A DNA stretch of 34,447 bases from Fidelibacterota bacterium (GCA_014381855.1 JACNKV010000035.1:87166-121612), one strand, 5' to 3'. Numbered from the stretch's first letter, positions 1 through 8,474 are shown. Notes: generated by a model from the letters alone, not told the origin. Made by a program: numbers and translations.

Positions 1-165
1 GTTCAAAACCTCCCATACCAACAAGATATTGCTAATATGGCGGGGACGTCCAGAGAAACAGTATCACGGGTTTTGAAACTATTGGAAGAACAAAATTACA
101 TTCAGCGGCATGGCAGAACATTGGTGATTAACCAATTCGTTGAATTTTCTAGAATGTTTGCCTAG
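1..165 (+). CDS. Crp/Fnr-family transcription regulator, C-terminal end only
   Basis: Reading frame 1 is open from the first base to TAG at 163-165 and gives the last 54 residues of a protein that starts outside the window. They form the winged helix-turn-helix of a Crp/Fnr regulator: a QQDIANMAGTSRETVSR core, then LKLLEEQNYIQRHGRTLVI, very close to the end of E. coli CRP. The recognition helix reads R-E-T-V-S-R, keeping the residues equivalent to CRP Arg180, Glu181 and Arg185 that read TGTGA half-sites. The position of CRP Gly184 is Ser here, as in FNR. The cyclic-nucleotide-binding domain is not visible, so the effector is unknown. meaB begins 20 bases downstream. A matching operator lies at 32013-32028. 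Confidence 0.9.
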   Translation, partial: VQNLPYQQDIANMAGTSRETVSRVLKLLEEQNYIQRHGRTLVINQFVEFSRMFA

Positions 166-185
166 TTTCACGCGGAATAAATCTT

Positions 186-1118
186 ATGCGTTTAGATCCT
201 GACTCTATCCGAAATAATCATCATCGGGTCATCTCGAAAGCAATCACTCATATTGAGAATAGTAATAATCTAATTCAGGATATTCTCATAGATCTCCACC
301 CCGATACATTGAATGCAGTTCGGATTGGCATTACCGGTCCTCCCGGAGCAGGGAAAAGTACTTTAGTTAATCATCTGATTTCTGACTTTGTCCGTCAAGG
401 TAAATCTGTCGGTGTGGTGGCTGTGGATCCGACCAGCCCGTTTACGGGAGGTGCATTGCTGGGAGATCGGGTTCGAATGAATCGTCATTTGTGGGATGAA
501 AATGTGTTTATTCGTAGTATGGGTTCTCATGGTGATTTAGGCGGACTTGCCAGAAAAACTCAGGATGTCGGAGACTTACTTGCGGCAAGCGGAAAAGAGA
601 TTATCATTTATGAAACGGTCGGAGTTGGGCAAGGTGAACATGATATCGCAAAAGCTGCAGATATTACAGTCGTTGTATTGGTCCCGGAATCCGGTGACGA
701 AATTCAGCTCATGAAAGCAGGGTTGATTGAAATTGCGGACTTTTTTGTGATTAACAAATCAGATAGGGACGGCGCCGGCCGATTATCACAAATGCTGCGA
801 GTCATGCTTCATACTTTTGCACAGTCAAGACGATTAGAACCTCCTGTGATGAACACAGTCGCGAGAAAAGGAGAAGGAGTTCTTGAGTTTAAGAATAATC
901 TGTTAATCCATCTTGAGCGAATGAAAGAAAATGGATATATTCACAGAAAACGACTTGAAAGACATCGTCGGCGGGTAATAGAATTAGTCCAACATCAGTT
1001 GTTGGATGAGTTTTGGACATCTCAAAGAATGAAAGAATTTTCGGGATATACTGAGACTGAAGAATCCATAGAAACATCTCCTTTTGTGATTGCTAAAGAG
1101 TTGTTAAAGGTACAATAA
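186..1118 (+). CDS. meaB: MeaB/ArgK-type G3E P-loop GTPase
   Basis: This is a G-protein chaperone of the MeaB/ArgK family, which in characterised systems guards adenosylcobalamin loading and repair of methylmalonyl-CoA mutase. The 310 residues match the family length. The P-loop GPPGAGKS lies at residues 51-58, DPTSPFTGGALLGDRVRM follows at about 81-98, ETVGVGQGE at about 143-151, and the guanine-specificity motif NKSD at 190-193. The ATG at 186 follows the upstream stop by 20 bases, and tatC begins 2 bases after this stop. No mutase gene lies in the window, so the partner is unknown: a distant mutase, or another B12 enzyme. Family assignment is firm; physiological role is inferred. Confidence 0.93.
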   Translation: MRLDPDSIRNNHHRVISKAITHIENSNNLIQDILIDLHPDTLNAVRIGITGPPGAGKSTLVNHLISDFVRQGKSVGVVAVDPTSPFTGGALLGDRVRMNRHLWDENVFIRSMGSHGDLGGLARKTQDVGDLLAASGKEIIIYETVGVGQGEHDIAKAADITVVVLVPESGDEIQLMKAGLIEIADFFVINKSDRDGAGRLSQMLRVMLHTFAQSRRLEPPVMNTVARKGEGVLEFKNNLLIHLERMKENGYIHRKRLERHRRRVIELVQHQLLDEFWTSQRMKEFSGYTETEESIETSPFVIAKELLKVQ

Positions 1119-1120
1119 TC

Positions 1121-1849
1121 ATGATGCAAAAAGAACGAAACGCCATGCCTTTTTTAGACCATCTTGAAGAGTTCAGATGGCGATTAATCAAATCAGTCTC
1201 TGCCATTTTAATTGGTGCCGTTATTACTTTCCTTTTTGTAAATGAAATCATTGAATTACTCATACGGCCCACCACAAAAATCAATAACCAGTTGGATTTG
1301 CAAGTGCTACGCGTACAGGGGATGTTTTTGGTGAAATGGGGGCTGGCCATAGTAGGTGGTGTCATTTTAGCTATTCCGGTGTTAACATACCAGATGTGGT
1401 CCTTTGTAGCACCGGGGCTTCATACCAAAGAAAAGAAATATGGAATCCCATTGGTTATTTTCACATTCTTATCTTTTTTAGTTGGTGTGTTATTTGCGTA
1501 TTTCATCCTGATTCCGTTTTCACTAAACTTTTTTACGTCCATGGGATACGGTGATATTCAGAACAATATATCGATTAACTATTATTTCAGTTTTATCACC
1601 TGGCTGATGTTGGGGGCTGGGCTCATTTTTGAGTTACCGGTTCTCTCGTTCATGCTATCGGTGATTGGTCTTCTTACGCCAAAATTTATGCGCTATTATC
1701 GTCGGCATTCAATCGTGTTTATCATGATATTGTCTGCGTTTATCACACCACCGGATCCGGTTTCTCTCATCATCATGACGATCCCGCTGATTATTCTGTA
1801 CGAAATCAGTATAGGTGTATCTTGGATTGCTGTACGAAATAAAACATAA
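1121..1849 (+). CDS. tatC: Sec-independent (twin-arginine) translocase subunit TatC
   Basis: TatC is the polytopic inner-membrane subunit that recognises twin-arginine signal peptides and nucleates the Tat translocon. At 242 residues it has normal length with about six hydrophobic segments. The family's cytosolic N-terminal signature is at residues 13-22 (DHLEEFRWRL), and the conserved FELP with Glu171 is in a later membrane segment. Two adjacent ATGs (1121 and 1124) could start it. It is 2 bases downstream of meaB, so probably cotranscribed. Its partner tatA is about 13 kb away at 14985, and no tatB is present, which suggests a minimal TatAC system. Confidence 0.95.
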   Translation: MMQKERNAMPFLDHLEEFRWRLIKSVSAILIGAVITFLFVNEIIELLIRPTTKINNQLDLQVLRVQGMFLVKWGLAIVGGVILAIPVLTYQMWSFVAPGLHTKEKKYGIPLVIFTFLSFLVGVLFAYFILIPFSLNFFTSMGYGDIQNNISINYYFSFITWLMLGAGLIFELPVLSFMLSVIGLLTPKFMRYYRRHSIVFIMILSAFITPPDPVSLIIMTIPLIILYEISIGVSWIAVRNKT

Positions 1850-2022
1850 CACTCATACGGCATTTATTTTTCAGCGCAGAGATTACAACCTCTCCCCAAC
1901 CGTGTGCATGGGATGAGAGAGGAATTACCGTACCGAAAAATTAGGCGGCTTCTTTACGGTTTTAAATTGGATTATAGAGTAATTTACTCGTAACTTTCTT
2001 GACTTTTTTGGACACAAAATTA
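1850..2022 (+). other. 173-base gap with three inverted repeats
   Basis: No gene is visible in the gap between tatC and yicC. Three inverted repeats occur in order: CCTCTC at 1889-1894 with GAGAGG at 1917-1922, and an inner CCC/GGG possible; ACCGTA at 1927-1932 with TACGGT at 1955-1960, an inner CCG/CGG, then TTTT; and GAGTA-ATT-TACTC at 1977-1989. The second resembles an imperfect terminator and the third could be a small operator or hairpin. This is the clearest transcription-unit boundary in the first 8 kb. No known riboswitch was recognised. Confidence 0.5.
1927..1963 (+). terminator. Possible intrinsic terminator after tatC
   Basis: Arms ACCGTA (1927-1932) and TACGGT (1955-1960) enclose an inner CCG (1933-1935) and CGG (1946-1948), and the right arm runs straight into TTTT (1960-1963). 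The stem is interrupted by unpaired bases and the T-run is short, so this is a weak candidate. Confidence 0.35.
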
Positions 2023-2883
2023 ATGATTAAAAGCATGACAGGATATGGTCGAAGTACGGCTGTAAAAAAATCAACACAAGTCACACTGAGAATTCGATCG
2101 GTAAATTCACGGTTTCTGGATTTGAAAGTTCGCGGAATTGAGCTGGATCCTGAACTGGATATGAAAATTCGTGAAACCGTTACTCACAAGCTGAAACGGG
2201 GAAGCATTCATCTACATATTGATGCGGGAAACAGCTCCAATAATGAGTCGTTGATTTTCAACCGGTCTAGATTTGAGACCATTGAGAAGAGCTTGTTGCA
2301 CATTCAAAAAGAATACGGACGTCACATTGATATGAGCGATATCATATCATTAAAAGATATTTTTACAGAAAATAACGCAGGGACTATGGATACTTCCATC
2401 GTTCTAACAGCCTTGGATAAGGCATTGAAACAAACTCAGGAAATGCGTGTGAAAGAGGGAGAAAAGCTCCAAAAAGATATGATGGAGAGGTGTGCCGTTC
2501 TGGAGGATATACTTCATAAACTTGAAATTGGAATGCGCGACTCCGCTCATGAGCGAAAAGTATCCTACAGTGAAAAAATACAAGAGTTAATAGGGGCAAC
2601 TCAGTTAGATGAGAATCGATTAATGCAAGAATTAGCCATTTTGGCTGAACGGGCAGATGTTACAGAAGAAATTGTTCGCAGTCGAAGTCATATCGAACAG
2701 TTCCAGTCATTTTTACACAGTGAAGAGCCCGTTGGAAAACGACTGAATTTCCTTTTACAGGAAATGTCCAGGGAAGTAAATACCATCGGATCAAAAAATG
2801 TAAACTCCAAAATAACCGGGTTTGTTATTGAGTTGAAAAGTGAAGTTGAAAAACTTCGTGAACAAGTGCAAAACGTATTGTGA
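2023..2883 (+). CDS. yicC: YicC family endoribonuclease/RNase adaptor
   Basis: This 286-residue protein begins MIKSMTGYGR, the family's hallmark N-terminus. It ends with the DUF1732 region containing RLNFLLQEMSREVNTIGSK, which is almost invariant. YicC proteins have been reported to act in RNA turnover as endoribonucleases or RNase adaptors. The frame is open further upstream to a TTG at 1999, but the conserved N-terminus fixes the ATG at 2023. No clear Shine-Dalgarno sequence precedes it. The stop overlaps the gmk start by 4 bases (GTGA), and the order yicC-gmk-rpoZ is conserved in many bacteria, so this gene heads a translationally coupled set. Confidence 0.93.
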   Translation: MIKSMTGYGRSTAVKKSTQVTLRIRSVNSRFLDLKVRGIELDPELDMKIRETVTHKLKRGSIHLHIDAGNSSNNESLIFNRSRFETIEKSLLHIQKEYGRHIDMSDIISLKDIFTENNAGTMDTSIVLTALDKALKQTQEMRVKEGEKLQKDMMERCAVLEDILHKLEIGMRDSAHERKVSYSEKIQELIGATQLDENRLMQELAILAERADVTEEIVRSRSHIEQFQSFLHSEEPVGKRLNFLLQEMSREVNTIGSKNVNSKITGFVIELKSEVEKLREQVQNVL

Positions 2884-3458
2884 GCAAGAACCTAATCGCA
2901 ATATCTGCTCCGTCCGGTACAGGTAAAACAACTCTTTGCCGTTCATTGCAGAAGTTGGATGCTTCTTTAAATTTTTCTGTTTCATGCACGACCCGGCCGA
3001 GACGGAAGTATGAAAAAGAGGGGTTTGATTATTCATTTATCTCACAAGAAGATTTTAAAAATAAAATATCTCTTCATGAATTTATTGAATATGAAGAAGT
3101 GCACGGATATTTGTATGGGACGTTAAAAAGCAGTTTGGATGATGCGATTAAGCATAATCAATTATTACTACTGGAAGTTGATGTGCGTGGTGCGATGACA
3201 ATCAAAGCGTTGTATCCGGAACATTCGCTCTCCGTATTTATATTACCACCAAGTCTGGGAGATTTACGGAAACGACTGGAATCACGCGGGACGGACTCTG
3301 AGGAAAGGATTCAAAAACGTTTGGAACGTTTGGAACTTGAAATGGGATATAAAGAACGTTTCGATTTTTCAATTATTAACGACGAAATAGAAATAGCAAC
3401 AATAGAATTACACCAACTTATTAATAAAGTAAGCAAAGGAGAAATCAATGGGACTTGA
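2880..3458 (+). CDS. gmk: Guanylate kinase
   Basis: Guanylate kinase phosphorylates GMP to GDP using ATP and feeds GTP, dGTP and (p)ppGpp pools. The 192 residues carry the P-loop APSGTGKTT at about 10-18, the TTRPRR segment, the GMP-binding VHGYLYGTL region and the lid region with SRGTDSEERIQKRL. It starts at a GTG overlapping the yicC stop and runs 11 bases into rpoZ. Its position beside rpoZ and upstream of rel links GMP phosphorylation with the stringent-response genes in one run. Confidence 0.96.
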   Translation: MSKNLIAISAPSGTGKTTLCRSLQKLDASLNFSVSCTTRPRRKYEKEGFDYSFISQEDFKNKISLHEFIEYEEVHGYLYGTLKSSLDDAIKHNQLLLLEVDVRGAMTIKALYPEHSLSVFILPPSLGDLRKRLESRGTDSEERIQKRLERLELEMGYKERFDFSIINDEIEIATIELHQLINKVSKGEINGT

Positions 3459-3726
3459 ACCCTTATCCATTCGCCAAATGGAATCTCAAACAGAGGATGT
3501 GTTTGAAGCCGTAACTGTGATGGCTCAGCGAGCCCGACAGGTCATGCAGGACAGATTCTTGGATCAAGCCATGAAAGAAGGGCTTGAAAGTGAATACGAA
3601 GTCTATGATGAAGTTGAGGAACTGACCCCCGAGAACTATGAAGAAAAGGACAAAGTAACAACAGTAGCTTCAGACGAGTTTATGACTGGTGATTTAGTCT
3701 GGAAAAACGCATTAGAAGAAGAGTAG
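3448..3726 (+). CDS. rpoZ: RNA polymerase omega subunit
   Basis: Omega is a small subunit that helps RNA polymerase assembly and, in some bacteria, forms part of a ppGpp site. The 92-residue product has the typical segment VFEAVTVMAQRARQV at residues 18-32, followed by an acidic stretch (about 46-68) and a short C-terminal tail. The ATG at 3448 has a good Shine-Dalgarno sequence (AAAGGAG, 3436-3441 region) and overlaps gmk. The gmk-rpoZ order supports the assignment of this diverged short protein. The coaBC gene that often follows is replaced by a DNA-repair gene. Confidence 0.88.
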   Translation: MGLEPLSIRQMESQTEDVFEAVTVMAQRARQVMQDRFLDQAMKEGLESEYEVYDEVEELTPENYEEKDKVTTVASDEFMTGDLVWKNALEEE

Positions 3727-3736
3727 TACCGGCACA

Positions 3737-4435
3737 ATGAGTTCGGAATCATCTGAAGATTTATTTCGGTACTTAGAACAAACCCGAGAATTGTTTGGGG
3801 ATGAATTGTATCACCGTCCACCGGAGTCATTTGTTTCAGACTCCGGTGATCAGTCTTTTGAATCGGGTCAATATACCTCAGCAAATTTAGACAAATATCG
3901 AGAAGAAATCCAATCATGTCAAAAGTGTTTACTAGGTGAAACACGACAGAAATTTGTGTTTGGAGTTGGCGATCCGCATGCAAACCTGATGCTAATTGGG
4001 GAAGCCCCCGGCGCAGAAGAAGATAAATTAGGAGAACCATTTGTCGGACGTGCGGGAAAATTACTTGATAAAATTCTTGCAGCGATAGGCCGAAGTCGCG
4101 AAAAAGATGTCTTTATTTGTAATGTGCTAAAATGCCGCCCTCCAAAAAATCGGGATCCATTGCCGTCAGAGGTGGAGTTATGCGAATCCTATCTTATCCA
4201 TCAAATACATTTGATAAAGCCAAAATTAATTGTAGCTTTAGGACGTGTCGCAGGAAAGACTTTATTAAAAGTGGAAGAACCCTTAAAAGCTATGCGTGGG
4301 AAACTACATGATTATCATGGTACTCCGCTCATCGTGACGTACCATCCGGCGGCTTTATTAAGAAATTCCGGGTTTAAACCTCCCACTTGGGAAGATTTTA
4401 AGTGGATTCGTTCTATTCTTGAAGGAGAACAATAG
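3737..4435 (+). CDS. Family 4 uracil-DNA glycosylase (iron-sulfur type)
   Basis: This is a UDG-superfamily glycosylase that removes uracil from DNA to start base-excision repair. Four cysteines suited to a [4Fe-4S] cluster are at residues 61, 64, 133 and 149, the arrangement seen in family 4 enzymes. The active-site motif GEAPGAEED starts at 88, FVGRAGKLLD follows at about 102, and the uracil-binding TYHPAALLRN contains His203. Residues 1-55 are a poorly conserved extension with no recognised domain. It lies between rpoZ and dnaB, with dnaB beginning only 2 bases after its stop, tying repair to replication genes. Confidence 0.93.
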   Translation: MSSESSEDLFRYLEQTRELFGDELYHRPPESFVSDSGDQSFESGQYTSANLDKYREEIQSCQKCLLGETRQKFVFGVGDPHANLMLIGEAPGAEEDKLGEPFVGRAGKLLDKILAAIGRSREKDVFICNVLKCRPPKNRDPLPSEVELCESYLIHQIHLIKPKLIVALGRVAGKTLLKVEEPLKAMRGKLHDYHGTPLIVTYHPAALLRNSGFKPPTWEDFKWIRSILEGEQ

Positions 4436-4437
4436 CT

Positions 4438-5808
4438 ATGGCTGATAGTCGTCAATCTCATTCGTTAAATGTACAACCTCAATCTATAGATGCTGAACAA
4501 GCAGTTTTGGGGTCTATGCTTTCTAACAAAGAAGCCGTTGCTCGAGTATTGCAATGGATTACGGCTGAACATTTTTACAAAGATTCCCACAGGCGAATAT
4601 TTTCCATGATGATAAAATTGTTCAACGAGAGTGAGCCGGTGGATACAATCTCTGTCATTGATCGCTTAAAAAAGAATAAAGATTTAGAAGCAGTAGGGGG
4701 AGCGTATTACATCACGGGGCTTGTTGAATCCGTTCCGACCGCCAGTAATGTAGAAAGTTATGCAAAGATTGTTCTTGAAAAAGCCCTCTTGCGAAAATTA
4801 ATTCAACTGGCACATGATGTGTCTAAAGAAGCCTATGACGATCGTCAAGGTGTTGACGATATTCTGGATAAAGCTGAACGCTCCATTTTCAATATCACAC
4901 AAAATCGATTAAAAGGTGGCTTTCGTCATATTGATCCTATTCTGCATGAATCGTTCGAGCAACTGGATAAGATCAGCGCGAAAAAGGGATCAGTAATTGG
5001 TGTACCTTCCGGTCTTGTCGATTTGGATAATTATACAGCAGGTTTTCACGACGGAGATTTAATCATCGTCGCCGGTCGTCCGGGGATGGGAAAAACAGCG
5101 CTGGCATTAACCATGGCAAGAAATGCTGCCGTTGATCATAATTATGGTGTGGGTATCTTCAGCTTGGAAATGGCAAATCACCAGTTAGCCATGAGGCTAT
5201 TATGTGCTGAAGCACGTGTGGACAGTCATGCTGTTCGGACAGGAAATTTAGCAAAGGATAAATGGAAAAACCTTAGCCTTCATGTCGGCACATTGGCGGA
5301 ATCATCAATATACCTAGACGATACACCCGCGATTACGGTTCTGGAGCTCCGGGCGAAAGCACGTCGTTTAATGGCAGAACACGATAATGTTAAAATGATT
5401 GTTGTTGATTATTTACAACTCATGCAGGGTCCGAAAGGCGTCGAAAGCAGACAACAGGAAATCTCGGTTATTACTCGTTCCTTGAAAGCATTGGCAAAGG
5501 ATTTAAGTATCCCAATCGTTGCTTTGAGTCAGCTTTCCCGTGCAGTGGAAAACCGCGTAGATAAACGCCCCCAACTATCTGATCTTCGTGAGAGTGGTGC
5601 AATTGAACAAGATGCTGACGTTGTGGTATTTTTATACCGTCCTTGGGTTTATTCTCAAGAAGATGACGATCTCGGAAAAGCTCAAATCATCATTGCCAAA
5701 CAGAGAAATGGTCCCACAGGTAAGGTGGATGTTACCTTCATTGACAGTTATGCTCGTTTTGAGAATAGATCTGTTCATGATGATTCAGAAACACGAACTC
5801 CTTTTTAA
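4438..5808 (+). CDS. dnaB: Replicative DNA helicase
   Basis: DnaB is the hexameric helicase that unwinds DNA 5'-3' at the fork. The 456-residue protein has the N-terminal primase-interaction domain (about 13-115, with the AEQAVLGSML signature), a linker, and the RecA-like motor. Walker A is GRPGMGKTA at 213-221 and Walker B is IVVDYLQLM at 321-329; RESGAIEQDADVV follows in the C-terminal half. No intein is present. A GAAGGAG sequence lies upstream of the ATG. The stop overlaps the rel start by one base (TAATG). Confidence 0.97.
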   Translation: MADSRQSHSLNVQPQSIDAEQAVLGSMLSNKEAVARVLQWITAEHFYKDSHRRIFSMMIKLFNESEPVDTISVIDRLKKNKDLEAVGGAYYITGLVESVPTASNVESYAKIVLEKALLRKLIQLAHDVSKEAYDDRQGVDDILDKAERSIFNITQNRLKGGFRHIDPILHESFEQLDKISAKKGSVIGVPSGLVDLDNYTAGFHDGDLIIVAGRPGMGKTALALTMARNAAVDHNYGVGIFSLEMANHQLAMRLLCAEARVDSHAVRTGNLAKDKWKNLSLHVGTLAESSIYLDDTPAITVLELRAKARRLMAEHDNVKMIVVDYLQLMQGPKGVESRQQEISVITRSLKALAKDLSIPIVALSQLSRAVENRVDKRPQLSDLRESGAIEQDADVVVFLYRPWVYSQEDDDLGKAQIIIAKQRNGPTGKVDVTFIDSYARFENRSVHDDSETRTPF

Positions 5809-8006
5809 TGCCAAACCCACTGTCGAAACTTATTCCCCATTTGGTCGGGGAATATCCCCGCTCATTTCTAAATCTTTTCGATAAGATTGTAACGATCAGC
5901 GAGCAAAATCACGATGAACTAAAAAAAACAATTTGGTCTGCTTTTGCCTTAGCAAGCACACACCATGAAGGACAAAAACGCCGCTCCGGGAAATCTTATT
6001 TTGAAGAACATTGCCTTGAAGTAGCGAATATTCTTGCAAGCTGGAAAATGGATCACATTACCGTTATAGGGGGATTACTTCATGACGTGATTGAAGACAC
6101 AGATGTTACCTATAAAGATTTACAGAAACAATTTGGCACGGATATTGCAAAATTAGTAGATGGTGTGACAAAATTAGGCGGGATTGATTTTTCCAGTCGC
6201 AAGGAAAAACAAGCGGGAAATTTCATGAAACTCCTCTTGTCGGTTGCAAAGGATTTGCGGGTCATTATTATTAAATTTGCTGATCGATTGCATAACATGA
6301 GCACAATCATGTATATGCCAAAAATTAAACAACATCGTATTGCGATAGAAACCAGAGATGTGTATGTCCCCCTTGCACATCGATTGGGGATGGCTTCGGT
6401 CAAATGGCAATTGGAAGACCTTGTACTAACAACATTAAATCCGACTGTTTATAAAGAGATTGATACAAAATTAAAAGCTACTAATCGGCAACGAAAAAAA
6501 TATATTAACGGAATCATTTCTCCCGTGACGAAAGAGTTATCCGGGTATGACATTACTGCTGATATCTCCGGTAGACCAAAATCTCATGCATCCATCTATG
6601 GGAAAATGGTGAAACGTGGAAAAACATTTGAAGAAATTTATGATTTGTATGCCATACGAATTATCGTTGATAAAATAGAACAGTGTTATCTAACACTGGG
6701 GATAATTCATAATCTGTATTCTCCTATTCAGGAAAGATTCAAGGATTTTATTGCCTCTCCAAAATCCAATGGATATCAATCTATTCACACCACCGTTGTC
6801 GGACGTGATGGGCATATGGTTGAGATACAAATTCGCACCGAAGAAATGGAGCAAACTGCAGAAATTGGTGTCGCCGCACATTGGAGATATAAAGAAGGGA
6901 AGACAACATCGCGCGACTTAGATGCGAATGTCAAATGGTTAAGAGAGCTTGTCACAATGCTGCAGGATGAGTCCTCAGATCCGAATGAATTCATGCACCT
7001 TCTTAAAATTGATCTGTTTGATAATGAAATATTTGTCTTTTCACCCAAAGGAGATTTAAGCCAATTACCGGTAAATGCCACTCCCTTAGATTTTGCGTTC
7101 CAGATTCATACTCAGGTCGGGATGCATTGTATGGGCGCAAAGATTAATCATAAAGTAGTACCGTTAAATACCGTCCTAAAAAATGGAGACGTGGTCGAAA
7201 TTATTACCAGTAAAAATCAAAACCCAAGTTTTGGGTGGCTAAAGTTAGCCGTTACAACAAAAGCAAGAAACCATATAAATCGCTATCTTCGAAAAATCCG
7301 CCAAGAAGAAAGTTTTAGGCTAGGCGTAGAGATTTTACAGAAAACGTTGCGACGATTAAAATCCTACGAAATGCTGAAAGAGATTAAGGAGTCTTTTCAT
7401 AAGTTCGGACTAAACTCTACAGATGCACTGATTATAGCTATCGGTAATGGGAATTTAACCGTCAGAGATATTTTCAAAAAACTTCGTCCGACAGAAGACC
7501 CTGAATTACCAATTGCTGAAGATGAAGACCAAAACAGTTTTTTCGATTTTGCCAGATCTACATCGAAAGGGATTAAGCTTCAAGGGATTACAGATTTAAT
7601 GGTAAACTTTGGTAAGTGCTGTAATCCGATTCCGGGAGATGATATGATTGGCTTTGTTACTCGCGGACGAGGAATTACCGTGCACAGAACTTCATGCAAT
7701 AGTTTGCCGTTGTTAAGCGAAGAGTCTGATCGATTAATTCCCGTAGAGTGGGATGTTAGTAAAAAAGATCTTTTCAGTGTGTTAATCAGAGTCGTGGGTG
7801 GGGAACGTAAAGGAATCCTTAAAGACGTTACAGAATGTATTTCCGCTGAGAAAATGAATATTAAAAGCGTTGATATGAAGGTGCGCGATAATATCGCCAT
7901 CGGAAATATTATCGTTCAGGTGAATAATCTCCGGCAATTAGATCGTCTCGTCAAGAAACTCACGAAGATACGAGGAATTGATTACGTCGAACGAGTCGGC
8001 CGTTAA
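5808..8006 (+). CDS. rel: Bifunctional (p)ppGpp synthetase/hydrolase, Rel/SpoT family
   Basis: Long RSH enzyme of 732 residues that makes and degrades the alarmone (p)ppGpp. The HD hydrolase domain is intact: His68, His92-Asp93 with Glu96-Asp97 (HDVIED), and Asp159. The synthetase domain carries GRPKSHASIYGKM (255-267) and SPKSNGYQSIHT (317-328). It has R-F-K-D at 310-313, the RXKD form found in bifunctional Rel enzymes rather than the EXDD form of monofunctional RelA. A TGS domain (about 408-468) and a C-terminal ACT domain (about 655-732) follow. It is wedged between dnaB and ruvX with one-base overlaps at both ends, so its expression is probably tied to replication genes. Confidence 0.95.
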   Translation: MPNPLSKLIPHLVGEYPRSFLNLFDKIVTISEQNHDELKKTIWSAFALASTHHEGQKRRSGKSYFEEHCLEVANILASWKMDHITVIGGLLHDVIEDTDVTYKDLQKQFGTDIAKLVDGVTKLGGIDFSSRKEKQAGNFMKLLLSVAKDLRVIIIKFADRLHNMSTIMYMPKIKQHRIAIETRDVYVPLAHRLGMASVKWQLEDLVLTTLNPTVYKEIDTKLKATNRQRKKYINGIISPVTKELSGYDITADISGRPKSHASIYGKMVKRGKTFEEIYDLYAIRIIVDKIEQCYLTLGIIHNLYSPIQERFKDFIASPKSNGYQSIHTTVVGRDGHMVEIQIRTEEMEQTAEIGVAAHWRYKEGKTTSRDLDANVKWLRELVTMLQDESSDPNEFMHLLKIDLFDNEIFVFSPKGDLSQLPVNATPLDFAFQIHTQVGMHCMGAKINHKVVPLNTVLKNGDVVEIITSKNQNPSFGWLKLAVTTKARNHINRYLRKIRQEESFRLGVEILQKTLRRLKSYEMLKEIKESFHKFGLNSTDALIIAIGNGNLTVRDIFKKLRPTEDPELPIAEDEDQNSFFDFARSTSKGIKLQGITDLMVNFGKCCNPIPGDDMIGFVTRGRGITVHRTSCNSLPLLSEESDRLIPVEWDVSKKDLFSVLIRVVGGERKGILKDVTECISAEKMNIKSVDMKVRDNIAIGNIIVQVNNLRQLDRLVKKLTKIRGIDYVERVGR

Positions 8007-8416
8007 TGGGTAGAATTCTTGGAATTGACCACGGTGATACGCGCTGTGGTCTGGCGTTATCAGACCCTCTTCACATTATCGCATCACCCTTCACAACTTT
8101 ACGTGTACAATCTGAAAAACAGATCATAGAGGATATTAAAAAAGTTATTATTGAAAATGATGTAGAATCCGCTGTCGTTGGAATTCCTATCGGGATGAAA
8201 GGGCAGGAGACGAAACAAACAAAACATGTTCGGACATTTGCCCAGTCCCTGCAGAATGAAGGAATTACAGTCTATTTAGAGGATGAACGACTCACATCTG
8301 TCAGTGCAAAGCGATCTCTCATAGAGCAAAATATCCGTACAGGACAAAACAAGCACCGCGTTGATCAGACAGCCGCGGCCATTTTGTTGCAGCAATTCTT
8401 GGACAAAGCCATTTAA
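8006..8416 (+). CDS. ruvX: Pre-16S rRNA nuclease / Holliday-junction resolvase-like YqgF
   Basis: YqgF is an RNase H-fold nuclease that in E. coli processes the 5' end of 16S rRNA. The 136 residues start MGRILGIDHG with catalytic Asp8, contain the acidic YLEDERLTS motif (Glu92-Asp93-Glu94) and end with DQTAAAILLQQFL containing Asp120, so the catalytic carboxylates are all present. The start ATG overlaps the rel stop (TAATG). It closes the run that begins at yicC: a 58-base repeat-like gap follows. Confidence 0.94.
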   Translation: MGRILGIDHGDTRCGLALSDPLHIIASPFTTLRVQSEKQIIEDIKKVIIENDVESAVVGIPIGMKGQETKQTKHVRTFAQSLQNEGITVYLEDERLTSVSAKRSLIEQNIRTGQNKHRVDQTAAAILLQQFLDKAI

Positions 8417-8474
8417 TTTAAGAATTAAGATTAAAGATTTAGAGTAATGAAAACGCTCACACACCGTATCTAAC
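8417..8474. repeat. Intergenic 7-bp-period AT-rich repeat
   Basis: The gap between ruvX and lnt contains successive heptamers AAGAATT, AAGATTA, AAGATTT, AGAGTAA at about 8420-8447, followed by unrelated sequence. No terminator hairpin is evident. A short ATG frame at 8447 is only eight codons and is not a gene. The period resembles the other gap repeats at 17348, 20740 and 21330, with different words. Confidence 0.5.

Noticed and set aside
1999..2022. TTG start for yicC adding eight residues
   Set aside because: The family's conserved N-terminus MIKSMTGYGR begins at the ATG at 2023.
3636..4040. Reverse-strand open frame of 134 codons over rpoZ and the uracil-DNA glycosylase gene
   Set aside because: It lies opposite two well-supported genes and its translation shows no recognisable domain; the other reverse-strand frames are similar shadows.
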